Below are positions 20,575-35,500 of a DNA stretch of 60,000 nt, piece after piece. The position numbers were made by a program, and so were the translations under genes. The stretch is from Liolophura sinensis (lineage: Eukaryota; Mollusca; Polyplacophora; Chitonida; Chitonidae), in assembly GCF_032854445.1 (NCBI RefSeq), contig NC_088295.1:44071385-44131384 (forward strand), read 5' to 3'. The notes beneath the pieces were generated by a model, which saw only the letters and a list, made by a program, of their open reading frames with translations, did not search any database and had not been told where the DNA came from. Positions within the stretch are counted from its first letter, which is position 1; each line of letters begins with the position of its first letter.

Positions 20575-23500
20575 CTAAAACAGAAACAATACACAATGAC
20601 ATTTTTTTTTTCTCACTAATAATCCCAGGGTTCTAGCCAACTTTGGGTTAAAGTTGTACGCTGGGTAATTGGGAACTATTTACTTTCACGAAGAGGCATT
20701 CAAAATTCCATGTATTTTGCTTTTCTATAGTCTTACTGAATCCAGTGCATCACATGTGAAGGCAAGAAATACAAGTAATTGTTATATTTCAGATATTTCA
20801 ACAATTTGAGTAAAATCGTTGCAGGATATTTTGGAACAAAATTTTGGGAAAATGTCCCATACTGGCCTATTGATAAAGGCTGCAACAACACTGAATCTAA
20901 TGTGAAGAATTATATATTTAACTGATACTGTCAGATGTACTCCAGAGCATTTCAACTATACAATGCATTCAGCAGTGCTCCACAGCCTTTTGCTATGTAC
21001 CTGATGACATATTAAAGCTCTAGCCCTACAAGATGTTGAACAGGTCACTTGACTGGTCAAGGGTTAAATAAACCAGCCTGGGCCCTTAAATCAATATTTA
21101 AAGAAATCAAGCCAATTTGCTAAGACTTTATAGTGTTAACAGGAGCAGAAATGAGAGTGCTCGGGGTAAACCAATGTAATTCTTCAACCTATTTGCATGC
21201 TTGCAAGGTGTATATTCAATCATGTTCTGAAGGGGTTCTTCTTTGTAGACTGTTAAAATGATACTTTTTGTGAAGCCCTGAAACTTGCTAATCCAACCAA
21301 TGTAGTTTTGTCTCAAAAATCAAATTACAAATGTGCGATGAAAGTTGCTCTTTCACATGCGAAAAGGATGAGGAAATTGAGTACAGCTCCTTACCAGGTA
21401 CCAGACAAGCCTCTGGACTTACAACAACAGTCAAAGCAATGGGAGCTGGCTGGAAGGACTTGACCTCATAAATCACAGGTCAGGGGTTAAACAGTCGCAG
21501 TAAGCTAGGACTTTAGCTTGAGGTTTAAGGAGGTAGCTGTGTTATTTTACCTTTTGTGCGATCTTTTCCTTGTCGCAGCGCACCTGAGGCTGTCGCAAGT
21601 TCTGTCGTGAGCTGCTACTGGATGATGAGCTGTGCATGATCAACTCCACGTAATACCTTTTCATCCCATCTGCAAAGCATCACATGAAAATCATCTAAAC
21701 AGGTGTCTTTTTCACATTTAATGAACAGTTATGATGTTGTAACACTGATGACTGCTTCTTAAAGCTTCCCTCTTGAAATATTGGAACCAAATAATGTAAG
21801 CAAAGAACAGAAGTCCTTCATTTCACAATTAAACCTTGTATTAATATTTCTGGATTCAAATTTCTTTATCTATTTCAGGAGTGAGAGCAACAGAATGTAT
21901 CAATTCCTTGTCCATTTTTTTCATTGATTACAAATATCTATGGCACACAAAGATCAAGTACTGTATTTCAAGAAAAAATTAGCTTTCTTAACGTGACATA
22001 TTCTGATTGATTCATCCACCTCATAGAGTCTTTTGTGAAGTTTGATTCATTTATCCCCCCAAAAAAGAACATGCTTCCATCAAAAGTAGCATTTTATGGC
22101 CTTCATTTGCTTTTGAATTTGCATTTTCACATACCATTTAGTGAAAGACAGTACATAGCCATATTTCCTCACCCATCTCCCTGGTGACACTGCGGCAGTT
22201 TCGCAGCTCCCTGTACTTGGCCTTGAACACAATGTTATCTGTATCGGGTTCTCCCTTCTTCAAGAAGTATACCTGTTCACTGGTGATCAGAGCACGCAGG
22301 CTGTCCTCATAGGTAGCCCGTAACTGTTCCATTGTTATATACCTAGTCATGACAAAATCAGAACATAACGAGTTAAATTCTGACTGATGTAACAGTTCTG
22401 TTTGTCGCTGTCTGACTCTTGGTTGGTTTGCTGGCTGGTCATGGCATCCTATCATTTAACATGGACAATTCACTTAAGGACAGGCTTCAATATGAGATGA
22501 CACAAAATCCTAGGTGACAGAATTTTGGCTTAATCACAAAAGTATTGCAAATTTGCTCTGGTTCGACTGTTATTCCACTTTCCACTATTTTGCGCCAATA
22601 TTTAAGCACTAGTAACTATTTACTCCTGTGTTATCATACAGGGCCTCTGTGAAGAGCAAATTCTTTAGTTTCATTCAGTTATACTTTTTAAATGTACGTT
22701 TCTACTTCATCGAGTGACAATAAATGTCATATGTATTAAAGACACCAATGCATGGCAACACCCTGGAAAAGATTTGAAAGGATAAACGTGCCATAAAGGT
22801 GGCTTTGAGACTGGCCTTTATACATAATTATCATTGAGACGTGACCAAACTAAGTTCGCAGATATTTAATTTATTCAGTTTAATAAATAAATGAATAAAT
22901 AACAAAAATAAGAGGATACATGTCACCTCCTACAATGATAAGTAACTTACATCTCCTGGAAGTTGTTCTCATTGAGAGCATAGAGGAACTTCTGGTTCTC
23001 CGCGTGATGATGAGAGTAGACAGGCAGCAGTCCCCCAGGACCCAGACAACAACGACGATCCCGGATTCTCTTGGGCTGGTGATGGGACTTGTTCTTACTT
23101 GTGTCCCGCACAGCGCTGGCAGCCTCGGAGGCAAAGTCCAGCACTCCGGTCACAGGCTTAGTCACTGTCCCCACCACTCCCTTACCTAGGCCTGTGAAGA
23201 AACCCTGTAGGACAGAAAATGTGCTTGTTATCAATTTGCTGATTATTTTAATTGACTGGTGTTTTACGACATACTCAAGAATATTTAGCTTATAATACAG
23301 AGAAAAGAGTAATGACCGAACGAAACGGTTTCGCCCATGGCCATCAGCAGGTTGCTGGCAGGCCTTCTGACATTCAAAGACTAGGTCACATCACATCAAC
23401 TGATAAATGATTTGTTGACGCTGCTGACAACCCTAAGCTACCAAGAAACGAGACTCCTTGCATTTGAGCGAGATTCACAAGTGAACAGACAGACTCATGT

Positions 23501-26500
23501 TCACCACGAGAAGCAGGATGTCGCACTACAGGAACTCTATCCCCCAATAATGTCAAATGTATGTCAAATGTCAAAAGATGATTTTCGGAGACTTAAAAAA
23601 AAAAAACCTCAATCTTCATGGTATCACAAAAATATCTAAAATTTGGATTATAAGTTGCTTTCCATTTCGCACATTTAAAATTAAGTTGGCAATGCTTATT
23701 TTATTTTTATCTGAAAAGTTAAAAAAATCTGCCAACAATTTCACATGTCCTTGATTCTTTCTCTGTGTTATTACCTCAATGCCATCTTCTCGTGTTCCTT
23801 CATATGTCTGAGACACAATGCTGGTCAGGCCTCCAAACAGGCCGTAGCCCAACCCCTTGATTCCTGCCACAAGATGGCCGCTGCCACTGTTGCCGTGCTG
23901 CTCCTTGATCTGTTCCCTTGTCTGGTTGTGTTTTTCATCCATTGTCACAGTACCCAGGCCATCGGACAGGGAGCCCGTCACCTAGAACACACAAGTTTAC
24001 AGCCAATGTTTTTCTCCACTGACTGTTGTTTTTTCAGGCTACTCTTTATATATTTGATGGTTAATTCTACACCGTATATTTAAAATATTTAACTTTATCA
24101 TATTTTGCACTGACAGCCATAAAAGATTCACAGATTTAACAGCCATAGAAGATTCACAGATTTATCAGCCATAGAAGATTCACAGATTTAACAGCCATTG
24201 AAGATTCACAGATTTAACAGCCATAGAAGATTCACAGATTTATCAGCCATAGAAGATTCACAGATTTAACAGCCATTGAAGATTCACAGATTTAACAGCC
24301 ATAGAAGATTCACAGATTTAACAGCCACAGAAGATTCACAGATTTAACAGCTATTAAAGATTCACAGATTTAACAGCCATAGAAGATTCACAGATTTAAA
24401 ATCTTTATAATGCCCTAAGTAAATTCTCCCTACTCCCACCACACACATAATTACTAAATTTCATTCATTTAATTAGGTGATGCAGCTTTAATAGCATATT
24501 AATCAACAATGTCCACTATGTAATGGGAAACATCCATACCAGTAAAAATTCCCTAAAGTTGTTGGATCATATGAATTTTCAATATGCTGTAGTACCAGTT
24601 ATACACAAATTGTGACAAAAGTCTGAAAAACAAAGACTTCACTTTGGCAAAATGAATCCCCAAAATACCGAGTTAACTAAAAGAGTTTTCAGTTATACAC
24701 AAATAGTGTAACTCTGAAAAACAAAGACTTCATTGAGACTACACAAAATAAAATGCCAAAATACTGAGTTAAATGAAGTCTTTAGTCTTTACAAATAACG
24801 ATATTGCTCAACTCTGTGGCCTGCGCATACTAACCTTGGCCGCAGAGTTGCTGAATCCATGAGCAACATTCTTCACCAGTCCTCCCAGATTCCCGTCTTT
24901 GATCAGTCCAGAGATTCCCTCAGCCATGTCATTGAACAGACCCAGGGGGTTGCCAAGGAAATCCACAGAGCCCAGAATCTTGGCTGCCTGAGACTTCAAC
25001 TCCTGTAAAAATGCAAACATATTAATGATGTTAAGAAATGAGTACACATACACATCATTTAAGAATAAGCATTCATTATCATTAGAGCTAATCATGATGA
25101 AGTAAATGACTGATTCTGATTATGATAAAGATGTTTTATGCTGAAATGAGAATTATTTATTTGCTTTTTAACAGCTCACTGAAGCAGGAAATTGCCCAGG
25201 GTTTGAAATTACACTTTAAACCTGGCTCTCCTATAGACTCCTTTCACCAGTCAGGTTGTTCAAATTTTAGAAACAAAGAACTGAACTTGACGAATCAGTG
25301 CAACTGAGGCTTTTCCAAGCAAAGTGTGCCTGATTGGGACAGGTAAATAGGTTGGTTGGTTTTGGGATCTCTGGGAAATTATTAAAAGAATGTGTTTTTC
25401 CTTAACTTAAAATGAGCTCTTGAAATATGGGCTCTAGTATAAATGTCAAGCAGTGAACAATAAATGTCAGTCATTCAACAACAAATGGCAAGCAGTAAAC
25501 CGCAAACAAAATCTGAAGAAAATGCGACATGCCATCAACTTACCTCAGTGTAATGGCGCTTCATTTCATTGAAGAGGAATGTAGTGGTTTCAAATGGGTG
25601 AGATCGGACAAATGGATCTGCAAAGTCAAAGAGCGCACAAAAGTAAGCCATAGAGGCAAAGATAAAGCCTTAGCCGATGAGGCACCATTCTGAAGGATAT
25701 CTATGTCAGCATTTTTTAACTCCTCTTTTAGACATCTTTTGAAATAATTCAGAAGGCCAGATCAAACAAGCAAGAATAAATATTCATGTCACTGTATATG
25801 CCACCATGGCAAGGGAATGATCCTACAGCCATTTGCCCTTTATATTCACATGAAGAAATACATACATTTTTAGAGGTCATAAAATATTACTTTCCAAAAG
25901 ACAATTAAAACAGCTCTCAAAATTGAGCAAAATGAGTGACTTAAATCATGTTCAAAAAGCTACATGCCCTCTTGTGCAAGGTGAAATTCTGTATCTGTAA
26001 TACACTGCTTTCTGCGAAGGGAAATTAACTCTCTGACTATGTAGCCATGACAATGACCTAGATTAGCCATGACACTGACCTAGATCCACCTTGGCCTCCT
26101 CAAACTTGACCAGCGGCATGGCCATGGAGGTCTTGATAGCCTGAAGGTCACTGGGCAGTTTGCTGCTGGTTACCATACTCAGTGCCAGACGGCTGATGTT
26201 AATTTTCAGGATCCCAAAGTAATACCTCTTTGCCTGTAATGAGGTGGCTGCCATCACAATCCTGGGGGCACAAAATATCTACAGTGATTTCATCTGTGTT
26301 CTATATCAAGATTAATTCACTTGCTTATTTATTTACTTGATTGTTGTGTAATACCACATTACAAAAAATGTAAACGCTTTCTTGTACAAAGCGGTCAGTT
26401 TTACTGGTGGGGGAAACTGCAGTTAATTCACTTCCTTTGGGCACTGCATTTTCTAGTTTAATATGACAGCAGTCAGGTTTAAGGGTGTCAGGCCTTCAGT

Positions 26501-29500
26501 AATTTAAAAACATGGAATGTTTGCATACTTATTGTTTTTTTAAATGACTTCAAATCCAGTCATTTCATGAATCACTCTGTACTGATTATAATTCATTACA
26601 AATTAGTAATTCAGAACAGCAGGGAATATCAGGATACATACTTGTGAGATCCGACATCGCTCTCCTTCAGATGTTGTAGCTCGGGATCAGTCTGGTTGTA
26701 CCCCACAAACTGTAACAGTCTCCACAGAACCTTTTCCTCTAGCTGTACTGTCAGCTTCTTCATCGACACGATCAGGTGCTAGCATAGCAACAACAACACG
26801 TACTCATTCATGAACAGCACATACATAATACTATCTCTGAGAACAATGATGTACTTTCATGCACTTTGCTTACTCTTTATAATAGACCTGGGGCCTCCGT
26901 GGCTCAGTTGGTTAGCGCACTAGTGCATCGTAATGACCCAAGAGTCTCTCACCAATGCGGTCGCTCTGAGTTCAAGTCCAGCTCATGCTGGCTTTCTCTC
27001 CGGCCGTATGTGGGAAGGTCTGTCAGCTACCTGCTGATGGTCGTGGGTTTCCCCTGGGTTCTGCCCGGTTTCCACCCACCATAATGCTGGCCGCCGACGT
27101 ATAAGTGAAATATTCTTGAGTACGGCGTAAAACACCAATCAAAAAAAAAAAAAAAAATATAATAGACCTCGGAAACCAACAGTCAAGTGGTGGAAAACAC
27201 TGGCAACTTTACAGCACAGGGTATGAAATTTTTACGTCTAAGATTGTACCCTAATTCTTCAACCTTTCTGCGTATAAAAGAGCAGCTTTCAATGCAATTT
27301 ATGCACATTTTTATTTTCATTTTAGAGACAAAACTACATTGACTGGATTAACCATTTTCAGGACTTCATAAAGTATAATTATATCAGTCAACACAGAACA
27401 TTGCGTTCAGAATGTATCTGAATAAACACACTGCACACGTGTGGAAAGGTTTAAAAATTACAGCAAGTCTGATTTGGTAGCAATAAAACAGATTCAGTTC
27501 TGTTTTCAAAGACAGAGTACATACTAACACAAGCCACGAGGTACATACATGTAACAAGCTACATAAGCCTCGAGTCCACTTACTCTGAAGATTTCAGCAT
27601 TCCACTTGGTGTTGTGTATTTTATGTGCTGTGATGTTTAAAGCTGGGGTGTTGTCCATGACATCTCTGCTGCTCTGTGGGGTCACATACAACAACACCTG
27701 TCTCAGAGAGCCCAACATCTGACTGTCAATCTGAACACAAACAAGCAAATCAGAGATTTCAAAGTGACAGCAACATTCAAAATAAACAGTCAATTGCCAA
27801 TATTGAGTCCACACTTTTTCTAATTCATGGGTCAGAAATCCATATAGCATGAGCCAGATCTTACTCACAAAGCTTAAAGACAAAGAGGGGGTGGTGTGGA
27901 ACATAAAACTTCATGTACATGACTGGCCAAAAAATCTGCTTTCTTACAAATTCCGAGTAGAACTTTCTGATGTCAAAATATCTTCTGACTCGGTTTATTC
28001 CATTGGTTATAGCTAAAAACTGTGAACTGTATCTTGATTACTTTTTCATTTACAAATTCCTTACTAACTGTTAGTTCACATAACCCCTCCTGTATGAGGA
28101 TGTTGCGGCTGCTTCGTGTTGGATTACTAGTGCAGATTTTGTACTGACCCATCTTAAATATGTGGACTTAAAATCTTACAAGATCTGAAAGCTTGTTAAG
28201 TATGCTTGAATACAAATGTTAATCAAGGTCAGCTTCCATTCACTTCTCTGAATAACAACAGTTCCAGAAGAGAAAGAAAAAAAAAAAAAAAGAAAAAATA
28301 TCGTTTACACATTGGAGACCGCTAGCCGATTAGTAAAAGTAGAAGAGGTAACACATTTTTAACTGAGAATTTATTCACACGACACATTAAAACTGTTGAG
28401 AAAATAAATTCATAAAAAAAACTATAGCCTGCAAATACCACTGGATGAGGCTAAATAAAGTACCAATAAAGGGATGTTCTAAATCTTCAGCATTAATGAC
28501 CTGCTGACCTCTCTTGGTTATTACATTCACTTTGAATGTACATACCTGATCTTGATTGTGTCCTAGTGCCACTTACCTGAGTATTGGCCACTGTCATGCT
28601 GAAGGTAGCATCAGTACGTGTGGAGGTGAGGATAACCTGGATGCCCTGTAGACTAATATAGATCAACTCCTCAGGGACTTTGTTCACCAGTGAAATGCCC
28701 AGACCACCCTTCAAGTTCAGGGTCAACTGTAACAGAAAAAAAGAATAAAGAATCAAGGAGAACTGTGAACTGAACTTTCTCAATTAGAAATTCAATTTAT
28801 TTATTTGATAAGTGTTTTACTCCGTACTCAAGAATATTTCACTTATATGTGGGTAGCCAGCATTATGGTTGCAGGACAATGGGAAGAGCTCAGGGAAACC
28901 ATCCGCAGGTTGCTGGAAGACCTTCCTACCTACGATCGGAGACAAAGCCAGCATGAACTGCACTTTTAATATGCTCAGTGTAAAATCAGAGGATTTTCTC
29001 CCGAATATGAATAATTTATATCAGCTTACATGAAGGTCCCGTTGGTTATCCTCTTTGCCTTGGTCCTGCCTTTCTCCAGAGAGTGCTTTCATGTCATCTC
29101 CACATAATAGCCAATCCCCATCAGAGTTAACAACCTTCTGCAAAACAAGCCAGAATACCAGAAAACATGAAAACAACCTTGGCACAGACAGAGGAAAACA
29201 AATGTGTAGCGTATGAAAAACATTTGCCCTTTACAACAAATCTATTTATTTATTTGATTAATGTTTTATGTCGTATTCAACAGTATTTCACTTATACGAA
29301 AGGCAGCCAGCATTATGGTGGAAGAAAACCGAGCAGAGCCCGGGGAAAACCCATGACCATCCACAGTACAACAAATCTAAAAGCTCCTTCTTAAGTAAAG
29401 GCTTAAAATCTTAAAAGAAAGGTTATGAAATTTTGCATGGAAAGTTGTACACAAATCACGTGTAACATGGTCATGCTCTTAATCAAAACCTTTAACATTT

Positions 29501-32500
29501 ACCACAATGTGAAATAAAAAGAAGAAAAACAATTAAAAATAACAAATTATGAAAAAAAAAAAAAATAAACATAAAATATTGAACAAAAGCATAATCATTA
29601 GTATAATACGAATGCTAAAACAGCATTATTATTCCTAGATAAATTCCATATATGATATAAGGACTTATCTACCTTTGTTGACTGAATGTCAGAAATCTGC
29701 AGGACTCGTGTGGGACCATCCATAAGGATGTGAACTGCCAGACAGCCTGAGCCTGGCCGAAGGCGTTGTCGTGAGATCAACATGTGCAGGGGGACAAACT
29801 CAGTCTTCTTGGGGAAGGGGCCAATCACAGCTATGGCTCCTGTGAAGACGAATGTAAACATCACTGGTAGCAGGCAAATTGGTCCTTCTGTATTACTTTC
29901 TGATAGTTACATTCCACAAATACTACAAATGCCCAATAGAGAGATACAAATACATACAATGCGGTTGAATAAACAGCTTTCACGCCAGTGTAAATTACAA
30001 ATGCAGCAGAATTATTCTGACATCTCTGAATTTCAATAATCACAGTCAACAATAAATTTAGTGGAGATACTTACCATCTTGGAGACCATCCACACCAGCA
30101 ATAGCCTGGACTGTCAGATCACCCAAACTACAGCACAGTCGACCATCCTGAACAACACAAATCAGACAAAAAATAAATTGAAATCAGCAGAAAGTAGCTT
30201 TAATATAATTCAATTTGTACTGAATGTAGTTTATACACACAAAAGGATTCAGCCTGCATGCAGTGAATTAAATTCCAGCCAAAGTAGCCATAGTTCAACC
30301 AAACAGATAGCCTGGATGCTGTCTAAAACAGCCTCTAAATAAGCCGGACTTGAGCTCACAGTCATTGCAATGGTGAGAGGCTCCTGGGTCATTGCACTTA
30401 CCACCTCGAGCAAGACCTAACTGTAAATGATAGGACTTCATATACAGCTGTTAAATTAGACCAAGTGTGATATAAGTAATCTTATACTTTTGTATAATAA
30501 GGGCTATTTGAACATTAAAAGCAGTGTTTATACTGAATTCAACAGTTCGAACATATTTAACTCCCCTAAAAAAACAAAAACCAAAAAAAAAAACAACACA
30601 AAAACCCCCGCTAAATGAAAGTATTTTTTGGCATAGTCTTCAGTTGTTAAACTGTGAATATCACATTTCTTTCACTATAGATTGAATGCAGGTTCTGTGA
30701 CAGCATGCTAACCTGAGAAAAGCTCCATGTCTGCGTGGAGCGCCTCCTCTCATCAGGTTTCTTCAGCATGAGTGGCACCATCCTCTCTGGCTGGGCTGCA
30801 ATATCAGCGATGTCCAGGACGAGTGTGTTGGTGACGCGTGAGGGGTTGCTGGGGTCACGGGGAGGGGTGGACCCCTCATGCTCCAGCAAACCCTTACTTG
30901 TCATCCGCCACAACTGACTCCTCTTACCCTGCTCCTGGAAGCCATGAGAAAAACCACTAAGATTAATTTGGTCTGATTGTTCTTTAATGCCATGCTCAGG
31001 AAGTTTTCACCTGTACGATGATGGTCAGTAAAACTTGAGTTTTAAACCATTTAAAAAAAAAAATCACCTTGGAAACCAGTTACTGTATTTCATCTTAAGT
31101 TAAACATTTTTAACGTGATGCAATCATCCGCCTTTCTCGCCTGTGTAAGCTCAAGCTTTCTTAAGTTTTTCTTCAGTAGTTTAGTTGCCTGGTGATTATT
31201 TATTGCCTCCATCAAAGAGGTTGTGTTTTTGTTTTCATTCAGTTGAAAACGATTTTTCACCATTGTGAAATAATACACACAAACAGAGTATCATGCCTTT
31301 GTCTGTGGTGTAGAAATGAGCACATTTAGTAGAAGCAGAGGTTTGCACTCTCCTAGTTCATTATTTAATTGGTGATTCATGCAGTACTCAAGAATTTTAC
31401 ACATAAATTACAGTGGTCAGTTAATTTATGGGTGAGGAAACCAGAGTGGTTAGAGTAAAACCACTGACTTTCAACAGATACCTGACAAATATCTTGATAA
31501 AACTCCAGTTGCAACAACAAGAGCTGGGTTCGAAAACATAAGCAGATTTGTCAGGCTGACAGTCAAAGTGAAGCAGCATTTTAACTGTCTAAGTGGCAGT
31601 CGTCCTGTGATCAGGCAGCTGTGATGTACGAATAAAGTACCATTAACCAAGAAAACAATTCAATGCCATCACCAACCAACGCATGTCTTCAAAAAGTGGT
31701 GAAATCCGAAAGCCATATATGTTTACCTTTTTCCTGAAGACCACATGGTTGTTGTGTTGGACATCAAGTACCAGTCTCCTCTCTGATAGGTTACCAGGTC
31801 TTTCAACTGGGTGCACAAAACTGTATCAAAAAGACACACTGTTTATTATTTAACGTTTTAATGAGTTTAACTGGGAATGAAATATGTCCATCATAACATC
31901 ATACAAATTATTACCCTGTGTTTCAATATATTTGTTCAAATTTGAAAAACAAAATGGGAGAAAAATCAAAAAATTTAAATGACAATGATAACAGATCTAC
32001 ACTAACATTCATCTTAGCCTCACCCTTTCTCAAAAGTTGCTGTTGCAGCCAGGTAGATGAAGTTCTGGTAGCAGAGTTGCTCCCCTTCCCCTAGGGTGTC
32101 CATGTTGTAGGTGGCACTGGTTCCTCCTTGAACCTTGACTGTGATGTGTGGTGGTAAAGTTGGCTCGTCCCAGGAGTAATTAACTACAACATGTTACACA
32201 GACAATCGTAACAATTTTTTTCCATTACATTAGTCATAGATATGAGATATGTATCCAGACTAAAAGTGGACTTGATGATTAAATATATTCTTCCACAAGA
32301 TATCACGATTTGCTGTACAAAATGTATAAAAACATCTATGTTCATTTCAGCCATTCTAAAAAATATTCTAGGAAGACAAAATTGACAATACAATTTCCTT
32401 GCACAACAAGACTTCAAATCTGAGACACGTTAGTTAACTGTGAAGAAAAGTAAAACAAATTCAGTTTTATGACACTACCTACATCAAATCATAGTTTTTT

Positions 32501-35500
32501 CTGTCCCCAGTCTATCTAACATTTATCTGTACACTCACATGATGTGTTTTCCCGCACTACTGTTCTTAAGGCTTCACTGGTGATTTTGGACTGGTAGAAG
32601 ACAACTGGTACCTAAGGAATACACAAGTACAAACATTACCGCCAACAACTGCCAGAATCATGCCACTAATATTCATGATTTCATCTGAACTATTTATTAA
32701 AAATTGTATCCCTATATATGAAAAGATTTACAAAAATATATTTGGGGGAAGCCAGCTAAAGCCTCCTTTTGAAACTTTTCAGAAAACTACACTGTGACAA
32801 AAACTAATATTTTAACAAATAAATCTAATTAGGTTCAAATGTAATCACTGATACTGTTTGAATATAAATTAAATTTCGACAAACTGGTTAATCTATGCGA
32901 GTTAAAATGTTACAAGTTAGGTCCACACATGTAGTGATACAATGTATGTGTGGTTGAAATTTAAAATGTTTACAGTAAGCATTCAAATATAAGTGGAGAA
33001 TACAAACGTCAGAACAGTTGTCAATCCTGAAGGGAGGTGGAAGCTCTTCAGAATCTGTGAACACGATGAAAAATGTGGAACGTTCCAGTAGGATTTCCAC
33101 TTTTAGCAACAGGGGAGTCCCTCCTTCTGAATCCCTAAAAGAACAAAGAAACCAAATTTAGTCAAATATGCATAAATCGATAAAGACTTCTGTTCAAACT
33201 CTTTGAACAAAGTTTACACTTTTTGTTTTTCAATCAATATGAGCTCCACAGTTGACATCATACATGTATCTAGTTATAATTGGAAACTCAAATGCAGTAT
33301 AGATGAAGTATAAACTCAGTTCTCACTCATCCAAAACTTGTAAGGAAAATGCAAAAAAAGCAAGAAGACTTAGTTACATGGACAAACTTCCTGAGATAAA
33401 TCCTTGGCTTGTTACATTACAAATGTTATCACTAAAGTTACAATTATCAAAATGATGTTCTTGCTCAAAATAGCTCGACTTCACAACAAATGCTACCCAA
33501 CCTAATTAAAAAACACTCCTAAATTAGTTTTAAGAACCTTTTACACTTTGGTTCATGCAGCACTGTATCTGAGCATTTAACATACAAGAACAAAATTTTA
33601 CAACTTTCTAGACATGCATTAACAATGTCTTTTCTTAGCTTTCAAACAATACAAGTTACTGCTGAATATTATCAGATGTCCAGATGTAATTAATGGCAGT
33701 CTCTGGATTATAACACTGCAAGACCCAAGCATTTAAGCCTGTCCGCTTGACAGAGGGTATTACCTCAGTATAACATGGAAAGAGTCCACCCTGTCAATGG
33801 TAAACCCTCCACTCCACATACAGCTGGGCTTCTCAGCCAGTCTGACACACAACAGCTGGTCCAAATCAAGTCTAGGCCAATGGTATGGCAGATAACAGTT
33901 AGGCATAGCCAAGAGGAAGCGTCCTGAATCCTGGTATTGGACAAAGTTATTGGTGGATAAATAAATGTTGTTTGGACAAAAATAAAGATAACAAAAATTT
34001 TGCTTACAACATAATATGGTGTGAAAGAATAAAGGAAATCAAGTACAGCTTAATTAAGCTAACCAATGGATGTAGTTTAATATTTCTGGTCTATCTAACA
34101 ATAGATGAGCAACAATTTGTGTTTTTAAACCTCTCACAGTTCTGAAAAAATCCTGACAGGATTTAACAAAGTGTGAGTAAAGGTAAGAACTAGCCCACAG
34201 GTATCAACAGGATGCTCATGTCACATCTTACTCTCAGTCAGCACTTGTCACACCTGAACATGGTACTGACCCTAGCAATGTGGAGCAACAGGAGTGTGAA
34301 TCACTAATTTTGCGTTCATAAGATGGAACTTTCCACAGCTACATGTACAAATTCCCACACTATAGCATGGATCATCACCAAAATGTATTAGCGTCTGACA
34401 TAGGGTCGAGGTGTACACAAAATTTTATACAAATTCATGAAAAACTGTCACACAGGTAAATAAACAATGGCACAAACCCTTGACCTGGGTTATTTTATAT
34501 GAGTGACTTACCTTGCCCGTAGCCAGGTGGCGTTGAGAGATGGCTAACTTGTGTCTGGAGCGATTGTCAATCTCGTACCTGGGTACAAAGGTGATGATGT
34601 GTGTGTCCCTGAAGAGACCACGCCCCTGTCGAACATCTATCCCTACATTGTACACCCTGTAAACACACATTTATAAAACAGTCTAGCCTCAACATATCAC
34701 ATCCTGTTATCAGCTAAGTAAAACAGACTGAAACCTGTACTGCATATGATATGATTAAAACACAAAACAGTTCTGATGAAAAACACAGAGCTAACAGACT
34801 CAAACACTACTGATTAACCTTTGTGGATGAATACTATACCTGTCCAAGTCCTCATTTCTGTTCAATAGCACTGAAATAGTATATCTTTGTATCTCTTCAT
34901 TATCTGGTCAGCAATATACGTTTTTCTTAAAAATCTTTGATGCAGCTGTGAAGGTATATTGTTTTTATTGCATAAAGTTAATATGAAGATTTACAAAGAT
35001 TTCTTTCTCAAAGATGGCTATTCTAAATGATAAACACAGTTACCTGTATTCAGGTTTTTGATGACAAAATATTCCAATTACCTGAAATTGGTATCGTAAT
35101 TTTAACTTATGCAGAAAATATACAAAAGTCTGCAAAAAAACATTTGACCCGAAATTAGCTTATGTTTTTACTATGACTAGCGATGATACACCAACAAAGA
35201 AAAAAAGTTTGATGAAACATATTCACCAAAGTAAAATGGGTTATACACGTAAATATTATTTGAAAAGGGTTATAAAATACAGTCTGTCTCTGTTACAAAA
35301 TTAAGATTTCACCTGGTGATTGTGGAATGCAAAAATGAACCTAAAGGTGAAATGAGTACTAAATGGTAGGATAAATTATTATTTATATAGGATATTTAGC
35401 AAAGCCTTTCACCAAGGGATCATAATCACTACAACCATATGTATATTATTGTGTTAAGATGTCATTCTTAGGCACCCTAGTGGTGAGAGAAACACTGGGA

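Noticed and set aside
24113-24397. Minisatellite as another junction-derived array
   Set aside because: The unit shares nothing recognisable with the ends of exons w37 or w38.
26878-27169. tRNA gene suggested by A and B boxes
   Set aside because: The boxes belong to a SINE head. The sequence does not form a standard cloverleaf with an acceptor stem and sits within a retroposed unit with target duplications.
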